Of a stretch of 64,000 nt of DNA, positions 21,826-31,637 are shown piece after piece. Numbering within the stretch: position 1 is the stretch's first letter; the number at the start of each line of letters is the position of its first letter. The stretch lies in contig CM057234.1 in the NCBI GenBank assembly GCA_029891385.1, forward strand, positions 21,066,350 through 21,130,349. The letters are read 5' to 3'. Source of the DNA: Erythroxylum novogranatense. Taxonomy: Eukaryota > Streptophyta > Magnoliopsida > Malpighiales > Erythroxylaceae. The translations under genes were made by a program, and so were the position numbers. The notes under the pieces were generated by a model, which ran no database searches, was not told the DNA's origin, and saw only the letters and a list, made by a program, of their open reading frames with translations.

Positions 21826-22394
21826 TGTTGGACCCCGAACTTTTAATGAAAATTAGAAATATTACAATGAATTTAAGTGAGAAAGAATTGGTGAGAAAAT
21901 GAGAATAAGAATAAGGAAGAAAAAAAATTATTCGATTTACGTGATAGTTTTCGTCTAAGGATTCCAATCGCGATGCTTGTCTTTGATTCAATGTTCTTTG
22001 TTTGTTCGATTCGTTGCTCTTCGCTTTTCCTATTGGGACCCGATCCGGGAACCGATCCCAACCGAAAACGTAAGAACGGAAACAGAATCGATTGGAAACG
22101 GAAATTTCGGATCGAATTTCAATCGTAAACACAATGCGAAGCCAATAGCAAAACAAACTCAATCACAACGTAAGCGGAAGCAAAGCAAATGCGAATCGAA
22201 TACAAACAAAGCCGACATCCGGAGGAAAAAAAACAAAGACAAGCATCACGTTGGAATTCCTTAGACGCAAACTATCCCGAAATTCGATATAATTTTTTTT
22301 CTTTCTTATTCTTATTCTCATTTTCTCACCAATTCTTTCTCACTTAAATTCATTGTAATATTTCTAATTTTCATCAAAAGTTCGGGGTCCAACA
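21826..22394. repeat. 569-bp palindrome of two head-to-head LTR ends
   Basis: Left arm 21826-21985 and right arm 22234-22394 are reverse complements over about 160 bp (both outer ends read TGTTGGACCCCGAACTTTT). The 250-bp centre holds the other LTR end, TTGGGACCCGATCCGGGAAC (22033). The right part 22033-22394 is thus a complete 360-bp LTR on the minus strand, and the left part is the first 200 bp of the same LTR on the plus strand. Confidence 0.85.
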
Positions 22395-23813
22395 GTCTTC
22401 TTGAAGAATGTAGCATATCTTTAGAGCTTTCAAATGGTGTATGGTATGCTTTAATTGGAGTTAGGAATAGAAACTTATGGGGGTTAAAGCTATACCAGTT
22501 ACTGTCCATAATTGCCATTTCACTGTTACATTGGTTTTTAGATTAGCAGTACCTTTGAGTGAGTTTTTGCCTTCTTTAAGGATGGAATTGATATTTGCAT
22601 CCTTCATGAGAGTTGTAGAGCATCTTGCTATCTTTCTATTGAGGTAAAATATGAAATTTTTAGAATTTGGAGCAAGTTATGACAATTGAAAGATAACAAC
22701 TAAGGTCCATTTTGGTTGTTCATGTAGCTTATTAGGTTATGATAACTTTGATGAAAAATGATTGAAATCCATGATTTGATGAATCAATGGAGCTAGAGAT
22801 TTTGAAGTTGATGAATTAAACTTGAAGTTTAAGATGTTATGAAGTGTTTAGGTTTTGGAATGAGTAAATTTGGAAGGGTATAAATGGTTATGAAGTTAGG
22901 TTGAAGTTTGAGATGCATTGGATGAAGATTTGAAGTTTTGAGAATTTGCGTGTCCGTTAAACGGACATGAATGTTCGTTAAACGGACAGCTTCAAGTGTA
23001 GAAACACCCCTTCCCTTGCCCGTGTCCATTAAACGGACTTGCATGTCCGTTTAACGGACATTTGCGATCCATTTGGTACCATTTCACCCGTACCTGTTTG
23101 TTAAACGGACATGACTGTCCGTTTAACGGACAGCTACGGGAAAGATGGTGCATTTTCGAATTTTTAGAGGCCGATTCTCGTTTTGAAGTCTTCATGCAAG
23201 TTGTATATCTAGATGTCTTTTTTCTAATGGTACAAAAACTAAAGAAATCAGATTTATAAATCAAAAGTTATGGTGATCGTGCCAAAAGAGTTTCAAACTG
23301 ATTCAGGATGTGAACATACTTGATATTTTTGGGCATAATTCCCTAATCCGAACTCCAATTGAGGTGAGGCATGAACCATTAGATTCCTAAGGAATATATC
23401 TTTCTCTCCACCAAATTTTGTGTCATTTTGAGTCAAATTGAAAAAGTTTACATTGAAACAATTGAGAGGTCGGTTTGGAGATCATATTTGGAGTATGAAC
23501 TCTTTTAGGTTTTTAAAGCATAACTTGAGTTATACAACTCCATTTGAGGTGTTTCTTATTGAAAAACGAACTTGAGGTTTAGGGCTACAACTCATATGAA
23601 TAAGTCAACCTTTGATTTTGGTGTTTACGTAGTGTGCGCTCACCACGAATGTGGAGTTACAGCTAAGGACCCTGCAAGGTTGTAAGCACAGGGCTTCAGG
23701 ACTCGGGAAATTGGGCTTTGGAGACGGGTCCAATAAATGTGGAATTAAAGCAAGAGTGATAGTGTGAGGTTTTAATCAGTTGGGGTCCGGTCTCCGGGTC
23801 GGGTTCCAACACT
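22395..23813 (+). repeat. LTR H, partial, with TGTCCGTTTAACGGACA array
   Basis: LTR-type sequence ending CGGGTTCCAACA at 23813. It contains the repeated phrase CTTCATG.AAGTTGTA (22607, 23190) and a palindromic array at 22953-23145. No start is seen on the left, where it abuts the palindrome. Coding signals are absent. A 33-bp tip of the same kind of LTR is at 56007-56039. Confidence 0.55.
22953..23145. repeat. TGTCCGTTTAACGGACA palindrome array in LTR H
   Basis: About six copies of TGTCCGTTTAACGGACA or one-base variants (GTCCGTTAAACGGAC, GTCCATTAAACGGAC), separated by 5-50 bp. Each copy is its own reverse complement. The family recurs at 25663-25846. Confidence 0.88.
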
Positions 23814-25300
23814 TCTTATATTTAAACTCAAAGTTCTGCATAAGCAAATCCATACACATTACATTGTTCAACACTTGATTAAACTCTAATCAAGCAAATC
23901 TAACTACAAAGCAATAAACCCCAACTCGGTTGTTTATAAAAAATAGTTAAACATGACAATGTAAACTACTAATCCAAACAACATATTAAATGTCTAACAT
24001 TTAATTAAGTTATAATCGAGTAGCTTCACTACAAGTTACAAATCCTAGACCTAGGCATTCATAAATCATAGCTAAACTACGGATTAAGCTACTCCCCTTT
24101 AAAGCTCGATGAACTTCAACCATCACTGCATTTTCAGGAGAAAATGAATGCCTAACCACGCATTGTAATCGAAAACTTCACAACTCGTGACGAACCCAAG
24201 CTAGCTATGATGGAGTCGGCAGTGAAAATGGAAAACAAAACCTATGTGAAATTGTCCCCAAGGAACCCCGAAGGGAACCCTGGATGGTAGACATGAGTGC
24301 TTCCTCTTCTCCTCTCTTTGCTCGCTGGTCTCCTTGTTTCTCCCCAAATAAATGTCGATCCTCCAAAAGATGATTGTTCTAACCTAATTCGACAAGATTT
24401 AAAGGATGGGTCACGGGCTGGGTAGGTACAGTGAGAGAAATTTCTATTTAGAGTCCGGGTATCCGTCTGCACGTCACGACGACTGAATTATTTGACGTCG
24501 AGGCGTGCGGCTGCTTGTTCTCTCACCACGGAGTGTGAATTGTTAGACGTCGCGGCGTGCTCCTCTTGATCCTCGCCACGGTGAGATGCTTTGCAGGCGT
24601 CGCGGCGTGTACTTCTTGATCCTCGCCGGGGCGAGACACTTCCTTGATGTCGCAGTATGCCTTCCTGGATTGCTCGCCGTGGTGTGTTACTCGTAGCACG
24701 TCGCGGCGTGCGAACTTCTTCATGTGCCGCGACGTGTTGACTCTTCGGATGCTTTTGACTCTTCTTTTCCCCTACAATATAAAACAACAATTTGCAGTAT
24801 CAATTGTCCTTGGAAAAATTATAATGCAATTAATATCAATTTGTGACAATTTTACTAACAAATTGCAAATCATATGAGCTCAATATAAGGAAATAATTTA
24901 AGCACAAAAGTTACAATTAGGAGTCAAAAAGTGCATTAACAGTTATGAAAATGTAGCCAATCAATAAGATAAACTTGGGTTCAATCAATTAGCCACTGAG
25001 TTGTGTAGCTCAACCCATCATTTTTCCTCCTCAAGTGCAAATCGAGAAGATCAGTGATCTTTACAAGGCATTTGGACAAATTCCAATATAGTTTTTGTAC
25101 TAAATTAGTGGCTAGACTTTTGAATATCTTTATAAACAAATCAAAAATTGAGCATCAAATGTATTTTGTATCTTGTGTTAAGACTTTAATGTAATGTTGA
25201 AGAAGTTTCCCTTGCGTATATGCTTATTTACCTTGTAGTTGTACATTTTCAAGTTTTCATAGGGGTAAAATTATGTGCTGACTTCATGAAGAAAAGTGAA
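23814..25300. other. Unassigned, probably LTR-derived sequence
   Basis: No gene and no clean element boundary. 23814-24470 is AT-rich. 24473-24744 is a GC-rich palindromic block. 24745-25300 is AT-rich with no motif I recognise. Open frames over the GC block come from its composition. Confidence 0.4.
24473..24744. repeat. GC-rich palindromic block (GTCGCGGCGTG repeats)
   Basis: About six to seven units of roughly 40 bp. The core ACGTCGCGGCGTG alternates with TCGCCACGGTGAG-like words: GACGTCGAGGCGTGCGG, AGACGTCGCGGCGTGCTC, CAGGCGTCGCGGCGTGTAC, CACGTCGCGGCGTGCGAAC. It is the largest block of its type in the window. Confidence 0.8.
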
Positions 25301-25889
25301 TTAATCTAGGCCATATTAGACAAAGTAGTCTTCTTAAAACTGTAGTTTATCCTCTTAGCTTTCCAACGGTGTAAAGTATGCAAATTTTGGATATCAGAGA
25401 TGAGAGATATGAGCATTATAAGTGGTGATGCTGCATGGGATGTATACCCAGGACAACTATGGTAAATGAGATGAATTAGTGGTTTTGATAAATCAAATGA
25501 GTAGGGATTAGAGGATATAATGGAACAAAGTTGGCGTTTGAATGGGTATGAAGTGGTATTGCACTAGAAGAGGTGAATCTGAGGAGATTATGAGTGAAAG
25601 TAATGTTAGAATGGATGTAGGAAGCATTGGAGAAGCTTTAAAGGGGTTTGGGTGTCACAAATGTCCATTAGACGAACATTAGGTCCATTAAACGAGCCTT
25701 CTCAGGTCTAAAAAGGACCCCAGCCAAGTCCATATCCATTAAACGGACGTTAGGTCCATTAAACGGACCTTTTCAAGTCTAGAAGGCACCCCAAGCCCTT
25801 TTATGTCCGTTAGACGGACATGTATGTCCGTTTAACAGACATGCATAGGATAGCAACAGTAAATTTCAATTTTGATCCTTTTAGATGTA
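25301..25889 (+). repeat. LTR J, left part (interrupted by copia 2)
   Basis: LTR-like wording resembling LTR H (GCTTTCCAACGGTGTAAAG near 25360). It leads into a palindrome array at 25663-25846 and continues after copia 2 at 35583. The left end is not recognised. Confidence 0.55.
25663..25846. repeat. GTCCRTTAAACGGAC palindrome array in LTR J
   Basis: About six copies of GTCCATTAAACGGAC, GTCCGTTAGACGGAC and similar. Many are imperfect, so this array looks older than that at 22953-23145. Confidence 0.8.
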
Positions 25890-25894
25890 GAATC

Positions 25895-27716
25895 TGTAGG
25901 AAAATCCCGGGAGGAACATCACATGTTCCAGCAGCGGAAACAAAAAATTTTTATTCCCGGGACCTTCCCGAAACTCAGGATCCCGGTGTCGGTATGAAAA
26001 CCTCAAACCTGAATAGCCAATAGAGACTATCTCTAAAGGTATCCACGCAGAGATCGAAAACCTAACCGAATCAAACCCTTTTGACCGGGAATAGTTAGAA
26101 TGAATAAGGCTGCTAGAGCCTACCTCGTCTGGAGAGCTTGAATCACGTTGAAGAGATGAAGAAGAAGCTTGGAGGAGAAGATGAAGACTTGAATGTTGAT
26201 GGAGATGAGAGATGAAAGACTTAGGTTTTCACAAAAACCTTCTCCTCTTTCATAACCAACGAAGAACACTTCTTTTACAAAGAAAAGACTCTCTCTTTTC
26301 TTCTTTCTACCAAGCCATACGAACATCATCTTCTTTCTATCTTTCTTTATATCATTTTGTCTTTTAGTAATTAAATGAAGATGATGACTAAGCTTCCAAA
26401 AGAAGCTTCCATGTTTCTCCTCCTCCCTTTCCACGTATTACACATATATATATATATATATATTAATTATTTAATTAATTAATCATATATATATGTATAT
26501 ATATATTGCTGAAGTGGTCCAGTCACACTGGGGTCGGTCCTACCGGGCCCCGGCATGGAAAAACCACCGAAAACCTTTTTCAGCAATATCGATGTCGCGA
26601 TCTCATCGGGACATATCCCAATCCCATTGGGATCCATTTAATCCTAATGCTCTCCATAATTGGAACTCGTCAATTACTATTTTCTGATCCTCCAAACACT
26701 CTTATCGTGTGACCCTTTAGATTTCCGGTTATGTTGGCCACTTAGATTAACAATTAATCTGAGCAAGTCATGAGCGATATCTAGCAACACATCATGACCC
26801 CCAATTGACCGGAAAGTAATCGGTTTGATGAATTCATCACGAACGGATCACGAACCCTTCCATGTACAATTCATCGTGCAATTCGTCCTTTCATCATCCT
26901 ATACCCCACTTGGTTATGAGTATGGCTAATATGTCAACTCTTACTAGACTAAGTCTAGCCCAAGTGAAATCAGTTCTCGTCGAGGACTCATTACTTTATA
27001 TGTCCATGAAGACACTCTTCATGACATAGTCATGCTCGCTAGAGACTTAAAGTAATCATCCCGACAAGAGGTTGTGGTATCTCTTACATTCTCACGAGTG
27101 ATGAATCCTTTATTGGCTACTTAATTACCTTCAATACCTCAAACTGCACTCCAAGCACCACCCTATGAGTAACCTCTCGAAGGCCACAAGGAATGGAGTC
27201 AGTAGGATCAAGATTCAAGATATCCTCGAGTACCTCAAGTCTAAGGATACTTGCACCATTCTATGATGAGATTATCACCGACATTAAATCCATGTGATGA
27301 TCTCATGGCAGGTCATCCAATGAACTTACTACCACTAGTAAGCATCCATATGTCAACTCTAAATATCTCATATTTACAGTTTCTGAGATCCACTGCTTGA
27401 TCCAATCAAGGAGTATGACATATGCTAGTATGTCCGGATTAATGATGTCCAGTCTCATTAATCCTATGACTAGGAAAAATTTAGATACTGACATAATTGC
27501 ACATGATAGGAATCTCAGGATTATGATCACATCATAATTTCCTTCATGCTATGTCATATATCATGGACTTCATTAATTTGATTAAAGATCAATATCAATT
27601 CATAACAAAATGAATATCAAATAAATGAAACATGCCTTTCTTTATTTATTCATAAAGTCCGCATATGACTATGAACAAAAGCGCTAAAGGGATTGCCTTT
27701 AGGCACTACTCTAACA
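25895..27716 (-). repeat. Copia 2 3' LTR (left copy)
   Basis: 1,822 bp, TGTAGGAAAATCCCGGG to CTACTCTAACA. A (TA)n/TTAATTAA segment is at 26443-26508. Compared with the right LTR it shows many one- to three-base differences at CAG/CTG words, for example CTCGCTAGAG (near 27047) against CTCTGGCCAGAG (near 34890). Confidence 0.92.
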
Positions 27717-28370
27717 AATCTCCCACTTGACCTAAAGTCAATCGCCTTGGTATCTAATACCATAAGCGAGTACATGAGAATCAAAATTCTTACGTGACAA
27801 TGGCTTCGTCAACGGATCAAGAATGTTACGCTTCTGTGGAATCCTCTCGATCGCGACATCACTTCTAGCAATGATCTCTCGAATCGATGATATCTGCATG
27901 AGTACGTGTTTAGATCGTTAGTGAGACCTCGGTTCTTTTGCTCGAGCAATAGCCCCATTGTTGTCACAATACAACCGTATGGGTCCATCACACTAGGAAC
28001 CACACCAAGTTCGAAATGAACTTCGATCCAACGACTTCCTTTGCCGCCTCGATGCAAAGAATGTACTCTGCCTCGATCGTCGAATCGCGATCGTCTCTTG
28101 TTTGGAACTCTTCCAACCGATCGCTCCGCCGCTTAGCGTGAAAACATAACCCGTTGGGATCCGAGTCATCCTTGTCGATTAGAAACCGCATCCGATGCTC
28201 GCCACTTGGAGATTTCCATCTCCATATATCAAGAAAACATCCTTAGTCCTTCGCAAGTACTTGAGGATATTCTTGTGACCACCCAAATGACCCTCACCAG
28301 ATCCGATTGGTATCGCTCGAACACTTAGAGCATACGATACATCGGGCCTCGTGACATAACATAGCATACA
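27717..28370 (-). pseudogene. Copia 2 RNase H (broken)
   Basis: The C-terminal domain of pol after the PPT (AAGTGGGAGATT, 27717-27729). Readable pieces are TRPDVSYALSVRAIPIGSGE (28350-28290), GDGNLQVASIGCGF (28220-28179) and STIEAEYILCIEAAKEVVGS near 28080, which holds the catalytic Glu. The pieces lie in three frames. It would remove RNA from the RNA:DNA hybrid during replication. Confidence 0.75.
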
Positions 28371-29118
28371 TGATCGATCCTACTGCAGATGCATACGGGA
28401 TCTGATCCATGCGAATCCTCTCATCTTGTGTCTTAGGACACATAAATTTCGAGAGTGTTATCCCATGAGTGATGGGAAGAAACCCTCTCTTGGATTGCTC
28501 CATGCTAAACCTCTTTAGCATCTTGTCTATGTACGATGATTGTGAAAGACCAAGCAACCTCTTTGATCTATCTCTATAGATCTTTATCCCAAGGATATAA
28601 GTTGCTTCACCAAGGTCTTTCATCGCAAATTGCTTGGACAACCAAATTTTGACTGATTGCATCAATGAGACATCGTTTCCTAGTAACAGTATGTCATCTA
28701 CATACAACACAAGGAAAACGATTGCATTCCCATTAACCTTTTTGTACACACAATGCTCATCCGGATTTTGTGAGAAACCAAACTCTTTGATTGACTCATC
28801 AAAACGGATGTTCCAACTCCTGGATGCTTGCTTCAATCCATAGATGGATTTCTGAAGCTTGCATACCTTTTCGCCATCACTGGAAGTGAAGCCCTCTGGT
28901 TGTGTCATGTACACATCCTCGCCGATTTCGTTAAGGAAAGTCGTCTTCACATCCATTTGCCATATCTCATAATCATAATGAGCGACAATGGCTAGGAGTA
29001 TCCGAATGGATTTAAGCATTGCTACCGGGCTGAAGGTCTCGTCATAGACAACTCTTTGTCTTTGACGAAATCCTTTGGCCACAAGCCTTGCTTTGTAGGT
29101 AATCACATTACCATCCAT
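28294..29118 (-). pseudogene. Copia 2 reverse transcriptase (275-codon open stretch)
   Basis: The best preserved copia RT here. Counting from 29118, residues 25-55 read YDETFSPVAMLKSIRILLAI, motif A QMDVKTTFLN has its catalytic Asp at 56, GLKQASRSWNIRFDESIKEF is at about 94-113, and YVDD is at 139-142, followed by LLLGND and QFAMKDLGEATYILGIKIYR. The region matches the usual core of copia RT (RVT_2). It overlaps the upstream linker frame (29108-29620) by a few bases in a different frame, so a frameshift lies near 29110. It ends near 28294, where the RNase H frames begin. The domain itself looks intact, but its polyprotein is not. Confidence 0.9.
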
Positions 29119-29660
29119 GTCGGTTTTCTTCTTGAAAACCCATTTGCACCCTATAGGTTTTATCCTTCAGTGCATCAACCAAAGTCCATACTTGGTTTAT
29201 GTACATGGAATCCATTTCGGCTTTCATGGCACAAAGCCATTTTTCAGACTCTGAACTTTTCAGAACCTCTTCATAGGTAGCAGGCTCATCATCTTCTATG
29301 AGCAATACGTCATTCTGTTCACTTACGAGAAATCCGTATCTCTCGGGAACAATGCGCATCCTACTTGACCTACGAACTTCGTATGCAACAGAAGGTTGAA
29401 CTGTTACTTCATCTGAATGAGTGACAGTCTCAGGTTCAGGCAGTTGATCTGTGCTTGTTTGAGCATCTTGAACTTCTTCAAGTTCGACTTTGCTCCCACT
29501 GTCTTCTTGTAGAAGAAACTCTTTCTCTATAAAGACAGCATGCTTCGAAACAAACACCTTTTGTTCCTCAGCAAGGTAGAATTGATATCCCATGGTCTCT
29601 TTAGGATATCCTACAAACAAACACTTGTCGACTTTGCTTCAAGCTTATCTCGATGAATCC
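29108..29660 (-). pseudogene. Copia 2 integrase C-terminus and linker to RT
   Basis: A 170-codon open stretch with FVGYPKETMGYQFYLAEEQK (integrase C-terminal region), SKHAVFIEKEFLL, an acidic Thr/Glu-rich linker, RRSSRMRIVPERYGFLVSEQ, and YEEVLKSSESEKWLCAMKAE leading into RT. All of these are typical copia wording between integrase and RT. The copia 1 counterpart is at 4227-4800. Confidence 0.85.
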
Positions 29661-30663
29661 GCTTCACGTAAGGTGACAACCCCATACTTTCAAATGAGAA
29701 AGATAAGGTTTTCGTTAGTCCACATCTTATATGGAGTAACATCAAGCTGTCTTAGAGGAACTTTGTTTAGCAAGTAAGCAATGTCTCTAGCGCATACCCC
29801 AAAACGATTTTGGTAACTGCGAAACCCATCATTGATCGTACCATGTCCAACAAGGTTCGATTTCTCCTTTCAGCCACACCGTTGTGCTGCGGTGTGTAAG
29901 GAGGAGTCCACTAAGATAAAATGCCATTATCTCTGAGATAATCCTGAAACTGTTGGTCTAAGTATTCTCCACCACGATCGGATCGTAATGCCTTGATACT
30001 TTTACCAAGCTGGTTTTCTACTTCATTTCGAATTGTTTGAACTTTTCAACGCTTGATTTGTATCTCATCGATACAAGTACCCATATCGTGAATAATCATC
30101 GATAAAGGTAATGAAATAACGACAACCACTTCGCATGGATGGACATCGGACCGCATACATCTGAATGTATTAGGTCTAATACTCCAATCGCCGCTCACCC
30201 TTTCCTTGAAGGGTAACTTAGTCATCTTGCCTAATAAACAATATTCGCATGTGTCATATGATTCATAATCAAATGACCCTAAACCGCCACTCTTGTGGAG
30301 CTTAGCGATCGTGTCTCATTTATATGGCTGTTCGACAATGCCATAAGTAAGTTGACTTTAGATTATCTCTTTTATGCCCTTTGGTGTCATTGACATTTAA
30401 AATTGGATTAGACATATCTAATATGTAAATACCATTGCACAATGTACCAGTTCCATAAAGCATTCCATTAAATTGATAGAACAACCATTGCTACTAAAAT
30501 TCATATGGAATCCAATTCTATTCAGCATAAGAAAGCATAATATATTCTTTATCAAAACGGGTACAAAATAACAATCATCCAATTCCAAAGACAAGCCCGG
30601 AGGGAGAGACAAAACATAGGTTCCTACGGCTAATGCAAAGAACTCTTGCTCCATTTCCAACAC
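29661..30663 (-). pseudogene. Copia 2 pre-integrase linker and integrase core (broken)
   Basis: From the right: EFFALAVGTYVLSLPPGLSL with LDDCYFVPVLIKNILC (30650-30520), the stretch between protease and integrase. Then a decayed zinc region, SDVCGPMSIHA near 30140-30170 with the first catalytic Asp, FITFIDDYSRYGYLY near 30070-30115 with the second, and [19 protein letters not shown] near 29830-29890 with the catalytic Glu. Every catalytic residue can be found, but in shifting frames. Confidence 0.75.
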
Positions 30664-31077
30664 GTAGGTCTACTTCTCCCTTCATGAGTTGCCTACTGTC
30701 CTGAAGGCCCTACATATCATTGCATATGTGTGAGCCACAACCAGTATCAAATACCCAGATGTTGTGATCAGTAACAGTATTAACTTCAATGACATACAAA
30801 CCTGAAGTAGTCGAGGCATCGATGCCTTCTTACGCTTCGGCGACTCGAATAGACTTTGCAATTGCGCCTCCAATGGCCATTTTACCATAATGGAAGCAAG
30901 TTCCTTTTGGGGCAGCTTCTTTGGTCTTCTTCTTGATGGCGCCTCCCTTTGGTTTTTTTGCCTTCTTCTTCTTTGGGTTCTTTTTCTTCTTGGACCCAAA
31001 AGATGAAGAAGCAACCACCAAGACTTGCTTACTATCACTCTTGATAGTCCTTTCACTGCTCGAAAGTGATTGATCAT
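30664..31077 (-). pseudogene. Copia 2 nucleocapsid and protease start
   Basis: A Lys-rich stretch (FGSKKKKNPKKKKAKKPKGG, about 30995-30935) precedes a zinc knuckle. The frame reads GTCFHYGKM, and one frame over continues GHWRRNCK, so a CX2CX4HX4C finger is present with one Cys changed to Tyr and a frameshift inside it. The protease motif FDTGCGSHICNDM follows at about 30722-30762. The knuckle would bind element RNA for packaging. Confidence 0.8.
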
Positions 31078-31637
31078 TTCAGTATTGTAGTGGATATTTG
31101 GTTCATCCGATAGTTTAGCACTAATCGTGCATAGCTGTCGGACAATCCAACCAGAATTAAGTCTATACTTAATTCATGATCCATTGCAAAACCTAAGACG
31201 GCCAATCTCTCAATATAGCCATTCATCTTCAGGGCGTACTGCACAGCAGATGTCCCTGGAGCCATCTTGGTAGTGAAGAGAAGCCTTGAGGTCTCGAACC
31301 TTTCGGACCGGGCTTGCTCGTCAAACAGCTCCCTAAGATGAAAAACTATAGTGTGAGCATCCATGGACTCGTGCTGCTTCTGCAGCTCAGGTGACATCGA
31401 CGCAAGCATAATGCAAGTCGCCATGTCACTGTCCTTTAGATGCTTACTATATGCCTTCTGATCATCATCAGAAGCATCGACAGCAGGTGCATCTGGAAGC
31501 GGAAAATCTAGGATATATCCCAGACTTTCAGATCTGAGAACTATTCTCAGATTCCTTAACCAGTCAAGAAAATTCGGTCCAGTTAACTTGTTGGAATCCA
31601 TAAGTGAGCGAAGATTCACACTTGACGACATTTTCAA
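31074..31637 (-). pseudogene. Copia 2 gag, N-terminal part
   Basis: A 188-codon open stretch starting MKMSSSVNLRSLMDSNKLTG; MSSS two codons later is an equal candidate start. It carries FLDWLRNLRIVLRSE, HLKDSDMATCIMLASMSPEL, ESMDAHTIVFHLRELFDEQA and the NYRMNQIS segment typical of copia gag (UBN2-like). Gag forms the particle shell in the cytoplasm. The next frame (31077) overlaps by a few bases, so the break is a small frameshift. It is the cleanest gag in either copia element. Confidence 0.9.

Noticed and set aside
21776..22162. 128-codon open frame on the minus strand
   Set aside because: It lies across the LTR palindrome; the frame follows from the repeat and has no recognisable domain.
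24488..24790. 100-codon frame rich in Arg and His
   Set aside because: It covers the GC-rich repeat block; its composition explains the frame.
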